From NCBI GenBank assembly GCA_963580455.1, contig OY756963.1, forward strand, positions 16,201,555 to 16,265,554: a stretch of DNA of 64,000 nucleotides. The letters run 5' to 3'. The notes under the pieces are model-generated. The model was not told the origin of the DNA and did no database searches. It saw nothing but the letters and a program-made list of their open reading frames with translations. This DNA comes from Euonymus europaeus. Taxonomy: Eukaryota; Streptophyta; Magnoliopsida; Celastrales; Celastraceae. Both the position numbers and the translations under genes were made by a program. This document shows positions 48,937-60,444 of the stretch, piece after piece (position 1 is the stretch's first letter; each line of letters opens with the position of its first letter).

Positions 48937-49621
48937 TGTTAGGGCTTTGATGATATGGTCAGTTCAGTAGGGTGAAAAGACGGTGACTGTGGTAGAGACC
49001 AGTAAAATAGGGTAAGTGTTTAGAAAGATCTTATGGTTTGGAAAGTGTTTAGGCGTAGAATTTGAGAGATTTTTGGGGTAGTTTGACTTTGAAATCAAAT
49101 GTCCATCATCCTCTTTGAAGAAGGAGGGGGCTATTTATAGTGCATGAGTTGATCTAGGAAGGTCCCCTTTGCTAAATCTAGTAAAGTTCTTATGGATTTT
49201 ATGATTGAACTTATGGGTCTGACATATGATAGGAGAGAATTTGTGTGAAGTTATAGTTACTTTATAGAAAGCAAGTCAAAAGGTGTATTTGAGATTTATG
49301 CAATATAGAAGCATTAAATGAAAACAAAAAGTTTAGACAAAAGAGAGGGTTACTTATAGCATAACAACATGAGTCAGATAGACTTTCAAGGTAAAGCAAA
49401 AATATCTTTTGACATTGGTGAGCTCCTACTTTGACGGTTGGAGGCGAGTTCAAACTTGATGAAATGAAGAGTTTTCTCTTGCATAAGCTCTAGTCTCTTT
49501 GATGGCAAGCTCTATTGGGCTTTGGATCTGTTGGGCCTGAGCTCAATTGGACTTTGACTTGGTCAAATAATGATTGGACTTTGAGTTTATTCGAAAAGTG
49601 GGCCAGCCTTATTTCGATCAC
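48937..49621 (-). repeat. 5' LTR of element 3
   Basis: It begins (plus strand) TGTTAGGGCTTTGATGATAT and shows the same word order as 41488-42051. It extends further, through TTGGGCTTTGGATCTGTTGG and AGTGGGCCAGCCTTATTTCG, to a CA at 49621. The outer end is judged only from the CA and the start of unrelated AT-rich DNA. Confidence 0.65.
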
Positions 49622-49650
49622 TATATTTATAAGGTCATTTTTTACGAAAT

Positions 49651-49652
<2 letters not shown>

Positions 49653-49692
<40 letters not shown>
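49653..49692. repeat. (TA)n microsatellite
   Basis: An uninterrupted TA run just outside the right end of element 3. Confidence 0.95.
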
Positions 49693-49695
<3 letters not shown>

Positions 49696-52440
49696 GGTGT
49701 GTTTTACAACCAATATTATATATGCGGAAATAGGGAGGGAAATATATGACATAGAGTTCTTAAAGGGTGGTGGATGAGTTGTCTTGAATCTTATGGGCCA
49801 TCAAAATACATTTCATAGGAAAAGAGATGGATTTATCACTAGGCCGAATAGACCAAGAAATTAAAATAAGAGGATACAATATGACATTAGAGCCATTGAA
49901 TAGCGCAATTTCATTCCCAGTTTTCATCATTGGTGTCTATTCAAAAATTTTAATTTGCTTTTTTTAAAAAAAATAAAAATTATTTAATTTTGGTTTTATA
50001 TTTTGAAAAAACAATCCTATAATTTTTTAAGACGAAATAGTTGTTTTTAGTCAATTAGAAAATACTCAGACATGACTAATGATTTGATTTTTTTGAGAGG
50101 GGTAATTTAAATTTATGACTAACATTTAAGTATTTTAATTGAGAGCAATTAATAGATTTAGATTTGAAGATGTTGTTTGTGACATGTTATATTTTGTTAG
50201 GATTCTACTTTTGTGTTTAAATAATAATAAAATTGTCTAATTTTAACCATTACTTATCTTTTTAGACAATTCTTCACATATTACAATTTTTCTACTAAAT
50301 CAATCTATTGAAAAAACACACAAAATAAAATCTTATCTAATCTTAGAATATTTAGTAATTTTTTACGAGATTACAATTTTGTTAGATATACCAACTTTAA
50401 ACTTTCCAACTTGACTTGATATGGTGAGTCAGCATATGACATTACAAATGTCAAAGATATCAAAGATACCATAATATCAAAAATATCTTCAATTTGATTG
50501 CCATAAATATGTAGGAATAATAAATAATGAATGAAAATCATGAGGGAACTAAACGGGAGAAAACAACAATTCTATAAAGCGATTAACTTTTGAAGCAATA
50601 CACTATAGAAATGGGTTACAAAGGATTTACAGAACCTTACGTTCTACCTTGAACACCTAGATCAACCGTATGCTTCGAACCATAGTCAGAGTCCACCTTC
50701 TATGTAGTTCACCTTGGAGTCCACCAAGGGTTTGTGCTAAGACAATCTCATTTAGAATCCACAAAAATCGAACCCACCTTGGAGTCCAACAATGGCACTT
50801 TATAGTGACTGTCTTGATAGGCAATTCTTCATAAATGTAGATGTGGTGTTTGCACTCAATCTCTCAATTACAAGAAAAACATGAAACACATAAAATTCAA
50901 AACTTAAATAAATCTCTAAATTAATGTGACTATGAGCTTCAGAAAATTCTTAGGTAGTTGTTATAATTTATATAGACATCTTGTCAAAAAGTGATAAAGG
51001 CAACAAATAAATTGATAAATTATAAAGTTAGATGAAAATTAATAAAAATATTTTCTCTTATTAGGTTGTTGAGTCATAAGTAAGAGACTTTATCCAAGGG
51101 AAAAGTATGGATAGGTCACTCAAAGATATATAAGTGTGTTTGTAATTGGGTTGCCCAAAGAAAAACGTTTCCAATTAAGTTAGTCAATGTTTCAATTATA
51201 TACACATAGAGCACTCCGCCCAATTCCGGTCAATTGCTGACTTGGCATAAACTCGGCACATTGTGCTTAAATAGTTGACGTGGAATTCAATAATAAAAAA
51301 TAAAAGAGGAGCTTCCTAATTTAGTTGGGGAGGATCCTAATAACCAAGGTCCTATATATGATGGGGAACAAGAAGAGAAGTTACAAGAAGTAGTTGTGGA
51401 AGGTGATTCTGATAGTGATTCTAGTCCACTATTCTTGAACAATTACAAGGTTGAAAGGCTAGAGAATTTTGATAACCACCTCCTCCATAGGCTTAGATGA
51501 TAGTCAAGTTGAGCATTCTGCCTGAAGAGTGCCCAAGGGACCAATTCATAATCCAAATTTGGTTTTGAAAGATGTTAGGTTGGAGTTAGGGATGCAATCT
51601 AGTTGTATTGGAAAGTGAATCTCCCTCTAATGAATGAATCTCAGTTATTTTCGCACTGTAATTGTTGTATTGAATCACTCCTATGTAGCATAATCTCATA
51701 AAGATATTTGGTTATGACTATATCAGGTTTTATTAGTTGGCTAGCTTGCATCAATTTTAGTATCGAAGCTGAGTGTGTGCCCTCATGAGTGCCACAAAAC
51801 AGTGATTGGCAATACGGATCTCCGATTCGCATGTTGAACAACTCTTGGAGTCCTTCCTCCAGCGCGTCAAGTTGATTTTTTAGAAGCTTAATATCGTCTA
51901 GGAGCATTTTTTCCCTTCCTCTATCAATGGCGTCAACAATGACCGCCTTCACCTGTGACTAAAGACCCACCCGAAGGTAAGAAGGAGGTCGTTGACATAG
52001 GGGTAAAGCTTCTAGCCTAGTGAACCCCCTAACTGAGCAGATCATGTGCTAGAGTTAATCCGTCCTAAAATTGTTCTCCACTAGCCCAATGCCTTCTACC
52101 CTCACACACCACCCCACGACCTCTTTTGCACTAGTTTCACATACATCTTCTACACACTAACCTTCCACCACTAAGATATCTACCTTCTCTTTGAGCTCCT
52201 ATCAATCAACCTGTACCTCATTTTCGTGAAAACCCACCCACATATTTTTATTGCCAAGTGTATCCCTTAAACCATTCTCCATTTCCACCCATTCTTCATC
52301 CAGATTATCCCCCACAACAATACCCATAAGACCCCCATTTCTCTACCAATGCCTATTATACTGGATACCCTCCACCATTTGGCACAACCAGGTTCCATGG
52401 GGCCTGCAATCATTAATCTGACGTGTCTTAATAGGTGAAA
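49693..52440. other. AT-rich DNA without a recognised gene
   Basis: I see no supported gene. At 50640-50800 the phrase CACCTTGGAGTCCA occurs more than once, a small internal repeat. At 51305-51500 a plus-strand segment is acidic (GEQEEKLQEVVVEGDSDSDS), and at 51641-51952 a minus-strand segment could form a short coiled coil (LLKNQLDALEEGLQELFNMR). Both could be scraps of retroelement gag or linker, unproven. Confidence 0.35.
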
Positions 52441-53231
52441 CTAGAGGTTTATGATTTCTTTAAAAATGTAGAATCACATGAGTTCATGAATTAGTTGACA
52501 ATGGCCTAAGCCTTTATTGATACAATATCTCAGAGGAGACTAAAGTGCAGCTGGTAAATGTAAACTTAAAGGGGCTGAAAAAATTTAGTAGTTGAATATC
52601 TATGAGTAATTATACCGCCTTTAACACATGTCAATCACTGATTAGAATATGAGGGAAAAGTTAGGCAAGAAATATCTCCCAAAGAATTATATATATCGAG
52701 CCTTACAATTTCGTGTTTTACTCAGTTTATGTCATGGACATTTGTCAATAGACTAGTATGCCCATAAATTTCATCACCTGAGTGTTCGAAGTGGAGACAC
52801 GGGAGATGGAGAAATAGAACCTTATGCATTTCATTTATGGCCTTAGTGATGATTTGAAGAAGCATATGCTCTACCTACAACTCTCTATCACCAACCTCGA
52901 GGAGGCTCGCCAAATAACCAAAGAAATTGAGACCCAACTCAAGTTCTCATCTTCTCGCGCTTGCACCAACTCTGTGGATACCCGTCCTATTGATGTAAAG
53001 ATCTTTCATACCAAATCTAAAGTGGCTAGCGTCGCGCCCACATGCACAAACAATTGGGAAAATTCTTTGGAGAAGGTGGCTGACGAGAATGGTCCAATGT
53101 GTTATAATAAATGTAATGGCTTGGGAGCATTAAGCTGTTAAGTGCCCCACCAAGAATCAAAAGGTGGCCCTTCTTTTATGAGAAAGATTTGCTGCAGTTA
53201 TCTCTAGAAGGTGATCTTGAGTTGGACCCTC
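52440..53231 (+). pseudogene. gag: gag fragment of element 4 (Ty3/gypsy), cut by element 2
   Basis: Gag text is readable in pieces: MREKLRQ-like and ISSLTISCFTQFMSW near 52650-52740, then MHFIYGLSDDLKKHMLYLQL (52824-) with TNLEEARQITKEIETQLKFS. A knuckle-like segment MCYNKCNGLGALSC ends at about 53141. The text then runs to 53231, where element 2 begins. Several stops are present. The style (short gag, C-x2-C knuckle) differs from the Tat elements and suits a chromovirus-type or related gypsy branch. Confidence 0.7.
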
Positions 53232-53824
53232 TGTAGACCCTAAAATCTACAATCAAAAGAATGTCAAGAATGGGCTGTCGACAATCTGGTTGAACGCACT
53301 GTGTCGAACAAAGAATGAGATTATTTATAGTGAGAAAAGTGAAGAGGTTTCTAGAAAGAGAAGTGGAGCAAGATAATCATCCAGAGAGATTCAAGAGGCT
53401 TGGACTACTCATATTTATAGTGTTCAGGTCATGTGCTTGGCATATGCACTATGCTAGTTGTCAAGTGTGAATCTTGAGTTGGGCCTTGGGCCTTGTTTTT
53501 TAGAGGTGGTTTGTACTTTATACTTAAAGATGACTAGCCTTTGGGCTTTACCGGGTTTGATGGACTCTAATTTTGTGCCGATCAAGCTTATTAAAATGGA
53601 TGGGCTCATAAGCCTTTATGGGCCAACAGGCCTTTACGTCTTGTGGGCTCACAAGCCTGACGAGGGGCTCACAATCCTTGGTGGGCCAACAGGCCTTTAC
53701 GTCATGTGGGCTCACAAGTCTGATAAGGGGCTCACAAGCCTTGGTGGGCCAAAGGCCTTTACGTCTTGTGGGCTCACAAGCCTTGGTAGTACGACTCATA
53801 AGGGTCCGGTTTTTTGCCCATACA
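53232..53824 (-). repeat. 3' LTR of element 2 (593 bp)
   Basis: On the plus strand it runs from TGTAGACCCTAAAATC to TTTTGCCCATACA. The right half holds about 2.7 copies of a 63-bp tandem unit built from GGGCTCACAAGCC and GGCCTTTACGTC words (about 53600-53785). This array makes apparent open frames that are not genes. Confidence 0.96.
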
Positions 53825-53850
53825 GTTTGTCCCCCACTCTCGAAGGTCAA
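53825..53850 (-). promoter_or_regulatory. Purine-rich tract of element 2
   Basis: On the minus strand the bases just before the 3' LTR read CGAGAGTGGGGGACAAAC, a good polypurine tract. Confidence 0.75.
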
Positions 53851-55162
53851 GTTTCTTGACTTTGAGAGTAGAAGTCATATGTTGGTGGCCCGAGGATCTA
53901 TACCACGAGTCGTGCGACAAAATCTGGTTATTTTCATTCATGTATCATATTGATCAACCAAGGTCTTGGCTTGAATCTTTGGTGACCCACGATTCATCGG
54001 GTGGCCTTGTTACATATTTCGAACAAATAATGAGATTTTGTTACAATTGTAATTGTTAGATTTTGTGCTCCGAATTCTGTTAGGTTCGACCCAAAAAATT
54101 CGCGGTGCAACAAATTTGGTGAAGAATTAATTTTGGACCATTTAAAATTCTACTTTCGAACAATTGATGTTGGTTGAATGAAGCTTCTTACAATATAAAT
54201 TTGGAACTAAAAAGCAGTTCTCACGAACTATTGGTCGAACGGGCATAATATCTACTTATTATGTCTGTCGAAGAGAGGCAATATGATCAACGATAAATGT
54301 TTGACTATGTACTTGTTAGTCCCCCACAATGTCCATCTATTGAGAATAGTATTATGTTATTCTAGAGAGTAGATGTCGTATGGTACAACCATAGTTTTAA
54401 ACTGTCCAAGTTATTAGCTTCATGGTGCATTGATGACGTCGTGCGATGCTTTGGTATAGCCATGTGATGTCTTAAGCCATGTTCAAGTGTAGTAACGTAC
54501 GACAAAGCACATAACGTCCAGCAACTCCATGAAAAATTCATACTTCCCAAACTTTATTATGGAGATTTAAATAAATGGCCACGTGTCTATTGCAACTTAG
54601 GCGGCAACTAAAGGGTTGCCCTAAAAACCACTGACCTTTGATTGTGTCAGTCATTATAACTTATTCACCCGAGGTATTTCCTTGTAGAAACCCTAGGCTA
54701 ACCAAGGTGAAACTCGACATAAACCCGTAGTTAATGTGCCTATATTGGAAGAAATTCTCTTTTGCAAACGTAAAGCTGCTCCTTCCCGTACATTGTTCCT
54801 GCTACGATTTTTTGCTTTCTTGAGTTCTTTGTGATCTACCACGTCCTTCTCTAGGTTTTCTACGTATGCTTCGAAATATCAGGTGATTTTTGTCTTCTCT
54901 GGTTTTTCGTTCATAAATCCTTTTGTTTTTTGTTCTTTCTGGCATTTTCGAAAAAGGAGAGATAATTTTCCTTGGTGAAACTCTTCGACCTTGGAAGCTT
55001 GTTGTTATTTCTATGTTTTTCTCCTACTCTCAATGTCTTAGAAAGTTGAAGCTCTCAAGATTTTTTTGCAAAAGATTGATCGGATTCTCATCTCTTTAAC
55101 AAAGGTTTTGAAGTTTTTCCATAACTTTCTGCAAAGAACTTTCTTGTTTGTGATTCCTTGTT
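53851..55162 (+). other. Non-coding spacer of element 2, upstream of the antisense gene
   Basis: This lies between the polypurine tract and the antisense gene, so on the plus strand it is the upstream region of that gene. Pyrimidine-rich text with TTCTTTGTG and TTTTTGTTC stretches at about 54780-55140 resembles a plant 5' leader. I cannot name a promoter element. Confidence 0.45.
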
Positions 55163-57266
55163 ATGGAGGGTTTAGAGAAGCTGCAAGAATCTGATTTGGA
55201 TGATGTCAGAAGAGAGAGGCGGACAAGAAGTGTCGTACAACAACAGTCAGGGTTGGCGTCTAATATTGTAACTCTCATTGGAGAGTATGCCTTTTTAGAT
55301 GAGGAAGAGGAGAATATTGCGCAACTTCCAATAAAAATTATTGCAAGACACAGTCCAACATGCAACCCTTCAGGTATACCATATTCGCATCCGATTGAAC
55401 AATGTGGGCCGAGTAGAGGCGAAGCATTGCCAGTGCGGGGTGATATATGTGTGTCGCACGAAGTAGAAGGGGGTTCTCCAAAGCTCCTCATCAAGAATCC
55501 CAAATCGATCATTCGTGGTAACGAGATTATTGGTTTGAGATATCTCTACAAAATTCCGGACAGCGTTGAAATTCTCTCGACCAAGGTCAATGAGGGAATA
55601 GATAAGGATATTCCAAACTAGGTTGGGATGTACGAACAACCATTTAAGCATGACTTTCGTTTCCCGATTCCACGGTTTGTCAAAGAAGTATTGGGATATT
55701 TTAGGATTGCTCCAAGTCAGTTTATGCCTAACATATGGAGGTTGCTTTTATCAATCTGCGTACAAGTAGAAAAATATGGACGACCTTTGGGCCTTAGAGA
55801 ATTTCTAAATGCGTACTTCATTAGGGAGCACCCTTTTGAAAGTGGTCGATACAGCACCTACCTTCGTTCGACTGAGAAAGAGCATCTGATCTTGAACTTT
55901 ACTTCCAACGATAGAAACTGGAAGAATCGTTATTTTTTCGTACGGAGGGAATTGGTATTCGATCTGGGTGGTCCGATGGGGGTGCCATGGTCATGGAGGA
56001 TGGCTAGTGAGTATTGATATTTCTTTTTCATACTTCAACTTTACTGAGACTCATTTATCTTGTTTTACAGGGCGAGTTGGATTGAAAGCTCCGATCGTAG
56101 CCAACTTGCGAAAAACTATTGCTACCTTTATTGAAGGACCAACAAAGGAGAGGTCGTGGGAGTTTCTTTTGTTAGAGAACAACCTTGTCAGAAGCTCTCT
56201 TTGGTCGTACGTCAAAGGTATAAACGAAGGTATTCCTATACCGAAACTTCAGGATCTTACTATTTTAACGTCCATCAGGTCGTTTGAACTTTTGAAGTTT
56301 GGACTACTGTTTACAAATCCTTTGTCCATTGAAGAACGAGGACTTGCTGACGACGTAATGACAAACCTCAAAGTCATAGATGACCCAACTGCAGCGATCG
56401 AACAGAGGGGGAATTGACTTGCTAGAGCCAAAATGCCAGATGTGCAAGTTGCTCAAGATGTGACCGAAGAGACTGAAGAAGATGTTGGTGTGGAAATCGT
56501 CGAATGACGAGCTTTATTACCTGAGCCAAAGAAGAACAAAAAACGGGGTCGTACCAGAATGGAGGGTTTCGAATTCTCTTTTCCTGAATGGACCTCCGCA
56601 TTTAGTGATGTGGATGAATTTACATCACTGTCGAGCGACATGATTTTTCCAAAGGATAAGAAGCGTTTCTCCGATGCCACACTTGAAAGTGTTGGTAATT
56701 TTGCTGCGCAAAATCTCTTTCAGGTAATCACTATTAATACATATTTATTTATTATTACATATATTTTTTAAATTGTCATTTGACTGAGCTTAGTTCTTTT
56801 CCAGGCATTTGAAGCAATGTTGTCGTTCAAAGATTCTTATAGGTGCCTCAAAGAAGACCACAACAAGCTAAACAATGATCATGTGGAACTTCAAGATGAA
56901 TTGGATATTCTCAAAGAAGCCAAACAACGGGCCAAGGAAATTGCAGATAATTTAAAGGCTGAGTACGAAGTGGTGAAGAAAGAAAAAGAAAAACTTGAGG
57001 GAGAGCTTAAGGATGTTCGTACGGTGAAGAGCAAGGCGGATGAGAAGATCGCTATGTTGGAAGATCGAGTGCAGGAGGTTGCAGATGATGCGATTATTTG
57101 TACATCAGGAAAGTTAATGAAAGAATATAAAGAAGGAAAGCATACCAATTGGGAGGTTGATAAGCGGATTGCTGAATGGGAGGAGTACTTGAAGATGTTG
57201 GAGGAAGACGAAGCAGAGAAAAAGGCTGAGTCTATTGCTAACCTCCAGGATGTTGTAGATCCTTAG
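55163..57266 (+). pseudogene. Antisense extra gene of element 2: spliced, Transposase_28-like with coiled coil
   Basis: It runs on the strand opposite pol. Three exons fit one frame: 55163-56006, 56071-56723 and 56805-57266 (653 codons). Both introns (64 and 81 bp) have GT-AG ends: GTGAGT with TTGTTTTACAG, and GTAATC with TCTTTTCCAG. The N-terminal third is acidic. The middle, with FRFPIPRFVKEVLGYFRIAP SQFMPNIWRLLL and NRNWKNRYFFVRRELVFDLG-like text, resembles the plant 'putative gypsy type transposon' family (Transposase_28, PF04195). The last exon is a long Lys/Glu coiled coil. Three stops (55619, 56415 and 56505) break it. Two of the three are TAG/TGA where a tryptophan would fit, and one fits CGA to TGA. 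Function is unknown for the family. Confidence 0.82.
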
Positions 57267-57470
57267 GTTGCTTTGTTTCCATTTTCCATGACTATCCAGT
57301 TACTTAGAAGAGGGCTTTACATTTTGTCTTTTACATCCGTTCAACATATGTCGTTCGGTCGGCGTAGTAAGATCAACTTTGTTTATTTAATTTCAGTTGT
57401 TTTGTTTTTCCAGCAGCAAGATTTATTTTGTAAAAATCCAAGATTTTAATTATGTCGAAACAACGAAGCT

Positions 57471-58330
57471 TTATTGCATATGTAGTGAAGGCTCGAAGTG
57501 ATATAACTTCAGATGTCTAGCATTCCAACTATTGTTCAACTCTCGCCCGTCTTTTGTTGTCAATTTGTAGGCTCCGCGTCTGACTATGCCCCTAATATAG
57601 TACGGACCTTCCCATGTCGAACCAAACTTCCCAGCTCCGACCTCCTTGGTATTTTCAAAAATGTGTCTCAATACCCAATCACCTACGTGGAAAACTCTGA
57701 CCCTTACATCTTTGTTGTAGTGTCCTGCAAGCTTTTGTTGGTAGGCAGCGGTTTGTACTAGTGTCGCTTCCCTTTTTTCGTCGAGCGTATCCAGGTTATG
57801 ACCTATCTTATGCTCGTTTGACTCGAAATTGATCCACTGACATCTCGCAGATGGTATGTCAACTTCTATCGGAATTACTTCTTCCAAACCATAATCTAGA
57901 GAAAAAGTAGTTTCTCCAGTTGCAGATTTTGCAGTCGTGCGGTAGGACCATAACACCCCGGGGAGTTCATCAGCCCATCGGCCCTTGGCCTTTTCTAGGC
58001 GCTTTTTCAAAATGTTCATTATGGTTTTGTTCGACGATTTTGCCTGTCCGTTACATTGGGGATTATGCGGTGTAGAAAAAATAAGTTTAATCCCATATTT
58101 GTTGCAGAAATTCTGGAAGTCCCTACTTATGAACTGGGAGCCGTTGTCAGTTACTATTTCTTTAGAAATGCCGAACCGACAAATTATGTTCTTCAAAAAA
58201 AATTCTTCACATGTTGATCCTTTATCAATTTAAAGGACTCCGCCTCTACCCACTTAGTAAAATAATCTGTGAGGACCAATACGTATTGGCATTGCCCAGT
58301 ACCAGCTGGCAACTTGCCAACAATGTCCAT
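57471..58330 (-). pseudogene. Integrase core and C-terminus of element 2, catalytic Glu changed
   Basis: The core opens with [14 protein letters not shown] (first Asp, about 58270), then KEIVTDNGSQFISRDFQNFC (second Asp, about 58165-58100). The third motif reads NPQCNGQAKSSNKTIMN, with Lys where the family has Glu (GCA AAA TCG at about 58047-58039). The C-terminal part, with RVFHVGDWVLRHIFENTKEV and FGSTWEGPYYI, is complete and ends LKLYHFEPSLHMQ. A frame break sits near 58200. Without the Glu it should not be able to insert DNA. Confidence 0.9.
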
Positions 58331-59580
58331 CCCCCATCTCATGAAAGGCTAGGGAGTGAGGGTCGGATGTAACTTCTCATACGGAAGATTTGAAACTTGT
58401 GTGAAACGTTGACACTTATCACAAAGACGAACAAAGTTTGTTGCGTCATACCGCATCGTGGGCCAGAAATAGCCCACAGCCAATGCTTTATTGGCCAAAC
58501 TCCTTCCACCGGAATGATTGCCACATTCACCTTCATGAAAATCAGAGAGAACATTCCCACCTTGCGTGGTAGTGACACATCGCAAAAGTGGTCCAGAATA
58601 TGATTTGCGGTACAACTGCCCTTCATAAACAGTGAAACGGGCGGCTACAGCTTTTATTCTTCTGGCTGTATTCTTATCATTCAGGACAGAGCCAGAATCA
58701 ATGTATTTCAATATATCATCCATCCAGCTTTCACTAGCGTTGGTTGTGTAGACTTGAACTAGGGCGTGAAAGATAGCAGGAGACTCCAGATGTACAACAG
58801 GGATAATTTGAGGCTCGTTCGACTGTATTGAGGACCCCAAACTTGCTAAAGCATCGGCTTGTTTATTCTCATTTCTTGGTACTTGGGATATGGTAAACTC
58901 TTTGAACAAACCTTGAAGTTCTTTTGCTAGATCAAGGTATGCAATCATCCTTGTACCCCTTGCCTGGTACGTGCCCAACAATTGGTTAACCACAAGTTGT
59001 GAATCCGAACGAACATTTATCTTCTCAACTTTTAGTTTCATAGCAAAGCTTAAACCTGCAAGTAATGCTTCATACTCTGCTTCATTGTTCGTGGCTCGAA
59101 AACCACAATGAATAGACTGTTGTACAACATGTCCGTCAGGTGATTCCAAAACCACACCAAGACCGCTGCCATGAACATTGTCGGATCTGTCGACCCACAA
59201 GATCCAAAAATCTTTCACAGGTTTTGATATACACAACAACTCCTGCGATATTTGTTTCTCCACTGCCGAAGCAAATTCAGCAACAAAATCCGCTAGCACT
59301 TGAGACTTTAATGTTGTCCAGGGTATATAATGGATGTCATGCTCGCTTAGTTCAACCGCCCATTTGGTTAGTCTTCCGGCCATATCAGCCTTATGAAGGA
59401 CAATTCTCAAGGGAAAAGTGGTGACTACCATTATGGTGTGACACTGAAAGTAAGGTCGCAGTTTTCGTGCAGCAGTAACCAATGCCAAGGCAAGATTTTC
59501 TAGGTGTGAGTAGCGAGTTTCAGCGTCGAGAAGACATTTACTGATGTAGTACACCGAAATTTGGCAGGCCCCATCTTCTC
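58331..59580 (-). pseudogene. RNase H, second RNase H and integrase zinc domain of element 2
   Basis: A single 401-codon frame (59554-58349) is open. It has MYYISKCLLDAETRYSHLEN (RNase H), then LWVDRSDNVHGSGLGVVLES with NNEAEYEALLAGLSFAMKLK and VRSDSQLVVNQLL (second RNase H, acidic residues kept). The integrase zinc domain HEGECGNHSGGRSLANKALA ... CDKCQRFTQ follows. The stop at 58349 lies at a PWPF-like site (TGG to TAG). This is the best-preserved block of the element. Confidence 0.92.
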
Positions 59581-60150
59581 AAACTAGTATCGCACTGACA
59601 GCTGTTTCAGAAACTGCCAAGTACATAAGTAAAGTTACACCATTTTTCAGCTTTGAGAGAAGCGATTCGGACACCAGATACTGCTTGATTTGTTGGAGTG
59701 CTACCTCAGTTTCATCCGTCCATAAGAAATCCTTGGACTTCCCCAATATATCATAGAATTTGTGGCACTTGTCGGATGAACGTGAGATAAACCTGTTCAG
59801 TGCCGCTATCCTCCTTGTTAGCCGCTGCACGTCCTTTCTACATTTAGGTGAAGGGATATTCAGAACTGCACGGATTTGATCAGGATTAGCCTCAATCCCT
59901 CTTTGTTTAGATCGGTAAAATCTATACAAACCCTTCATTTGCCATTTTTCTTTTTTACGACAACAACATTTGCGAGCCAGTCCGGATATTGCACTTCCCG
60001 TACGGAGCCAATGTTGATCAGCTTTTGGATTTCTTCATTAACTATCTGATTGCGATCAGAGGCGAATTTTCTCCTTTTTTGCCGGACGGGTTTATAGCTC
60101 GAATCGACTTGTAACTTGTGAACAGTAATGTCCGGATCGATTCCAGTCAC
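59581..60150 (-). pseudogene. Reverse transcriptase of element 2 with internal deletion of the catalytic core
   Basis: The N-terminal part reads INIGSVREVQYPDWLANVVV then VKKKNGK and, after a TGA in place of Trp, CIDFTDLNK. The next codons are already QRGIEANPDQIRAVLNI, which in relatives lies after the catalytic palm. About 430 bp, compared with element 1, is missing, including the whole YVDD box. The junction is at about 59901-59910 (plus strand CTTTGTTTAG). RNase H text (NRFISRSSDKCHKFYDILGK) then continues. This copy cannot make a working RT. Confidence 0.92.
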
Positions 60151-60444
60151 GTCTTCGTGTCACCAAGCAAAGCAATCCCGATTCTCCATCAAAAATTTGA
60201 TCAACAATGTTCGTATATTAGCATCGAGTCGTGCACCAATATGAACAATCTGATCCGGATGCTCAGGGTGGACTTGGACATCATCCAAATCTTCCATCTC
60301 CGCTTGATTTTGGTCGACCGGTAATGCGGGGCCAAGCGCTGAATCACTGCGCTGTAATTGCTATAAGTTTTTGGTTTTTCCCTTCAAAGCACTAGTTTAG
60401 CAATTACGAGACGCCAGTTGTTCTCCTCTGATTTCTTTAATCCC
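60151..60444 (-). other. Linker between protease and RT, element 2, decayed
   Basis: This stretch joins protease to RT. On the minus strand it has short acidic text with frequent stops. No domain is recognised. Confidence 0.4.

Larger units (their letters stand above)
41488..49621 (-). mobile_element. Element 3: old, rearranged Tat-type Ty3/gypsy element
   Basis: Direct repeats at 41488-42051 and from 48937 (to about 49621) are its LTRs. Between them, on the minus strand, lie gag, protease, RT, RNase H and the first part of integrase, in that order from right to left. The rest of integrase, any antisense gene and the polypurine tract are missing, because the left LTR joins the middle of integrase directly near 42051. 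A separate 2.1-kb insertion lies at 43358-45478. Ends are approximate, and I found no target duplication. Confidence 0.8.

Noticed and set aside
51641..51952. 103-codon minus-strand frame with a possible coiled coil
   Set aside because: No family resemblance, no neighbouring domain on that strand, and short enough to be chance. Kept only as a remark in the intergenic entry.
53458..53859. 133-codon frame, with a copy at 62712-62978
   Set aside because: It is made by the 63-bp tandem repeats in the LTRs of element 2. No function is implied.
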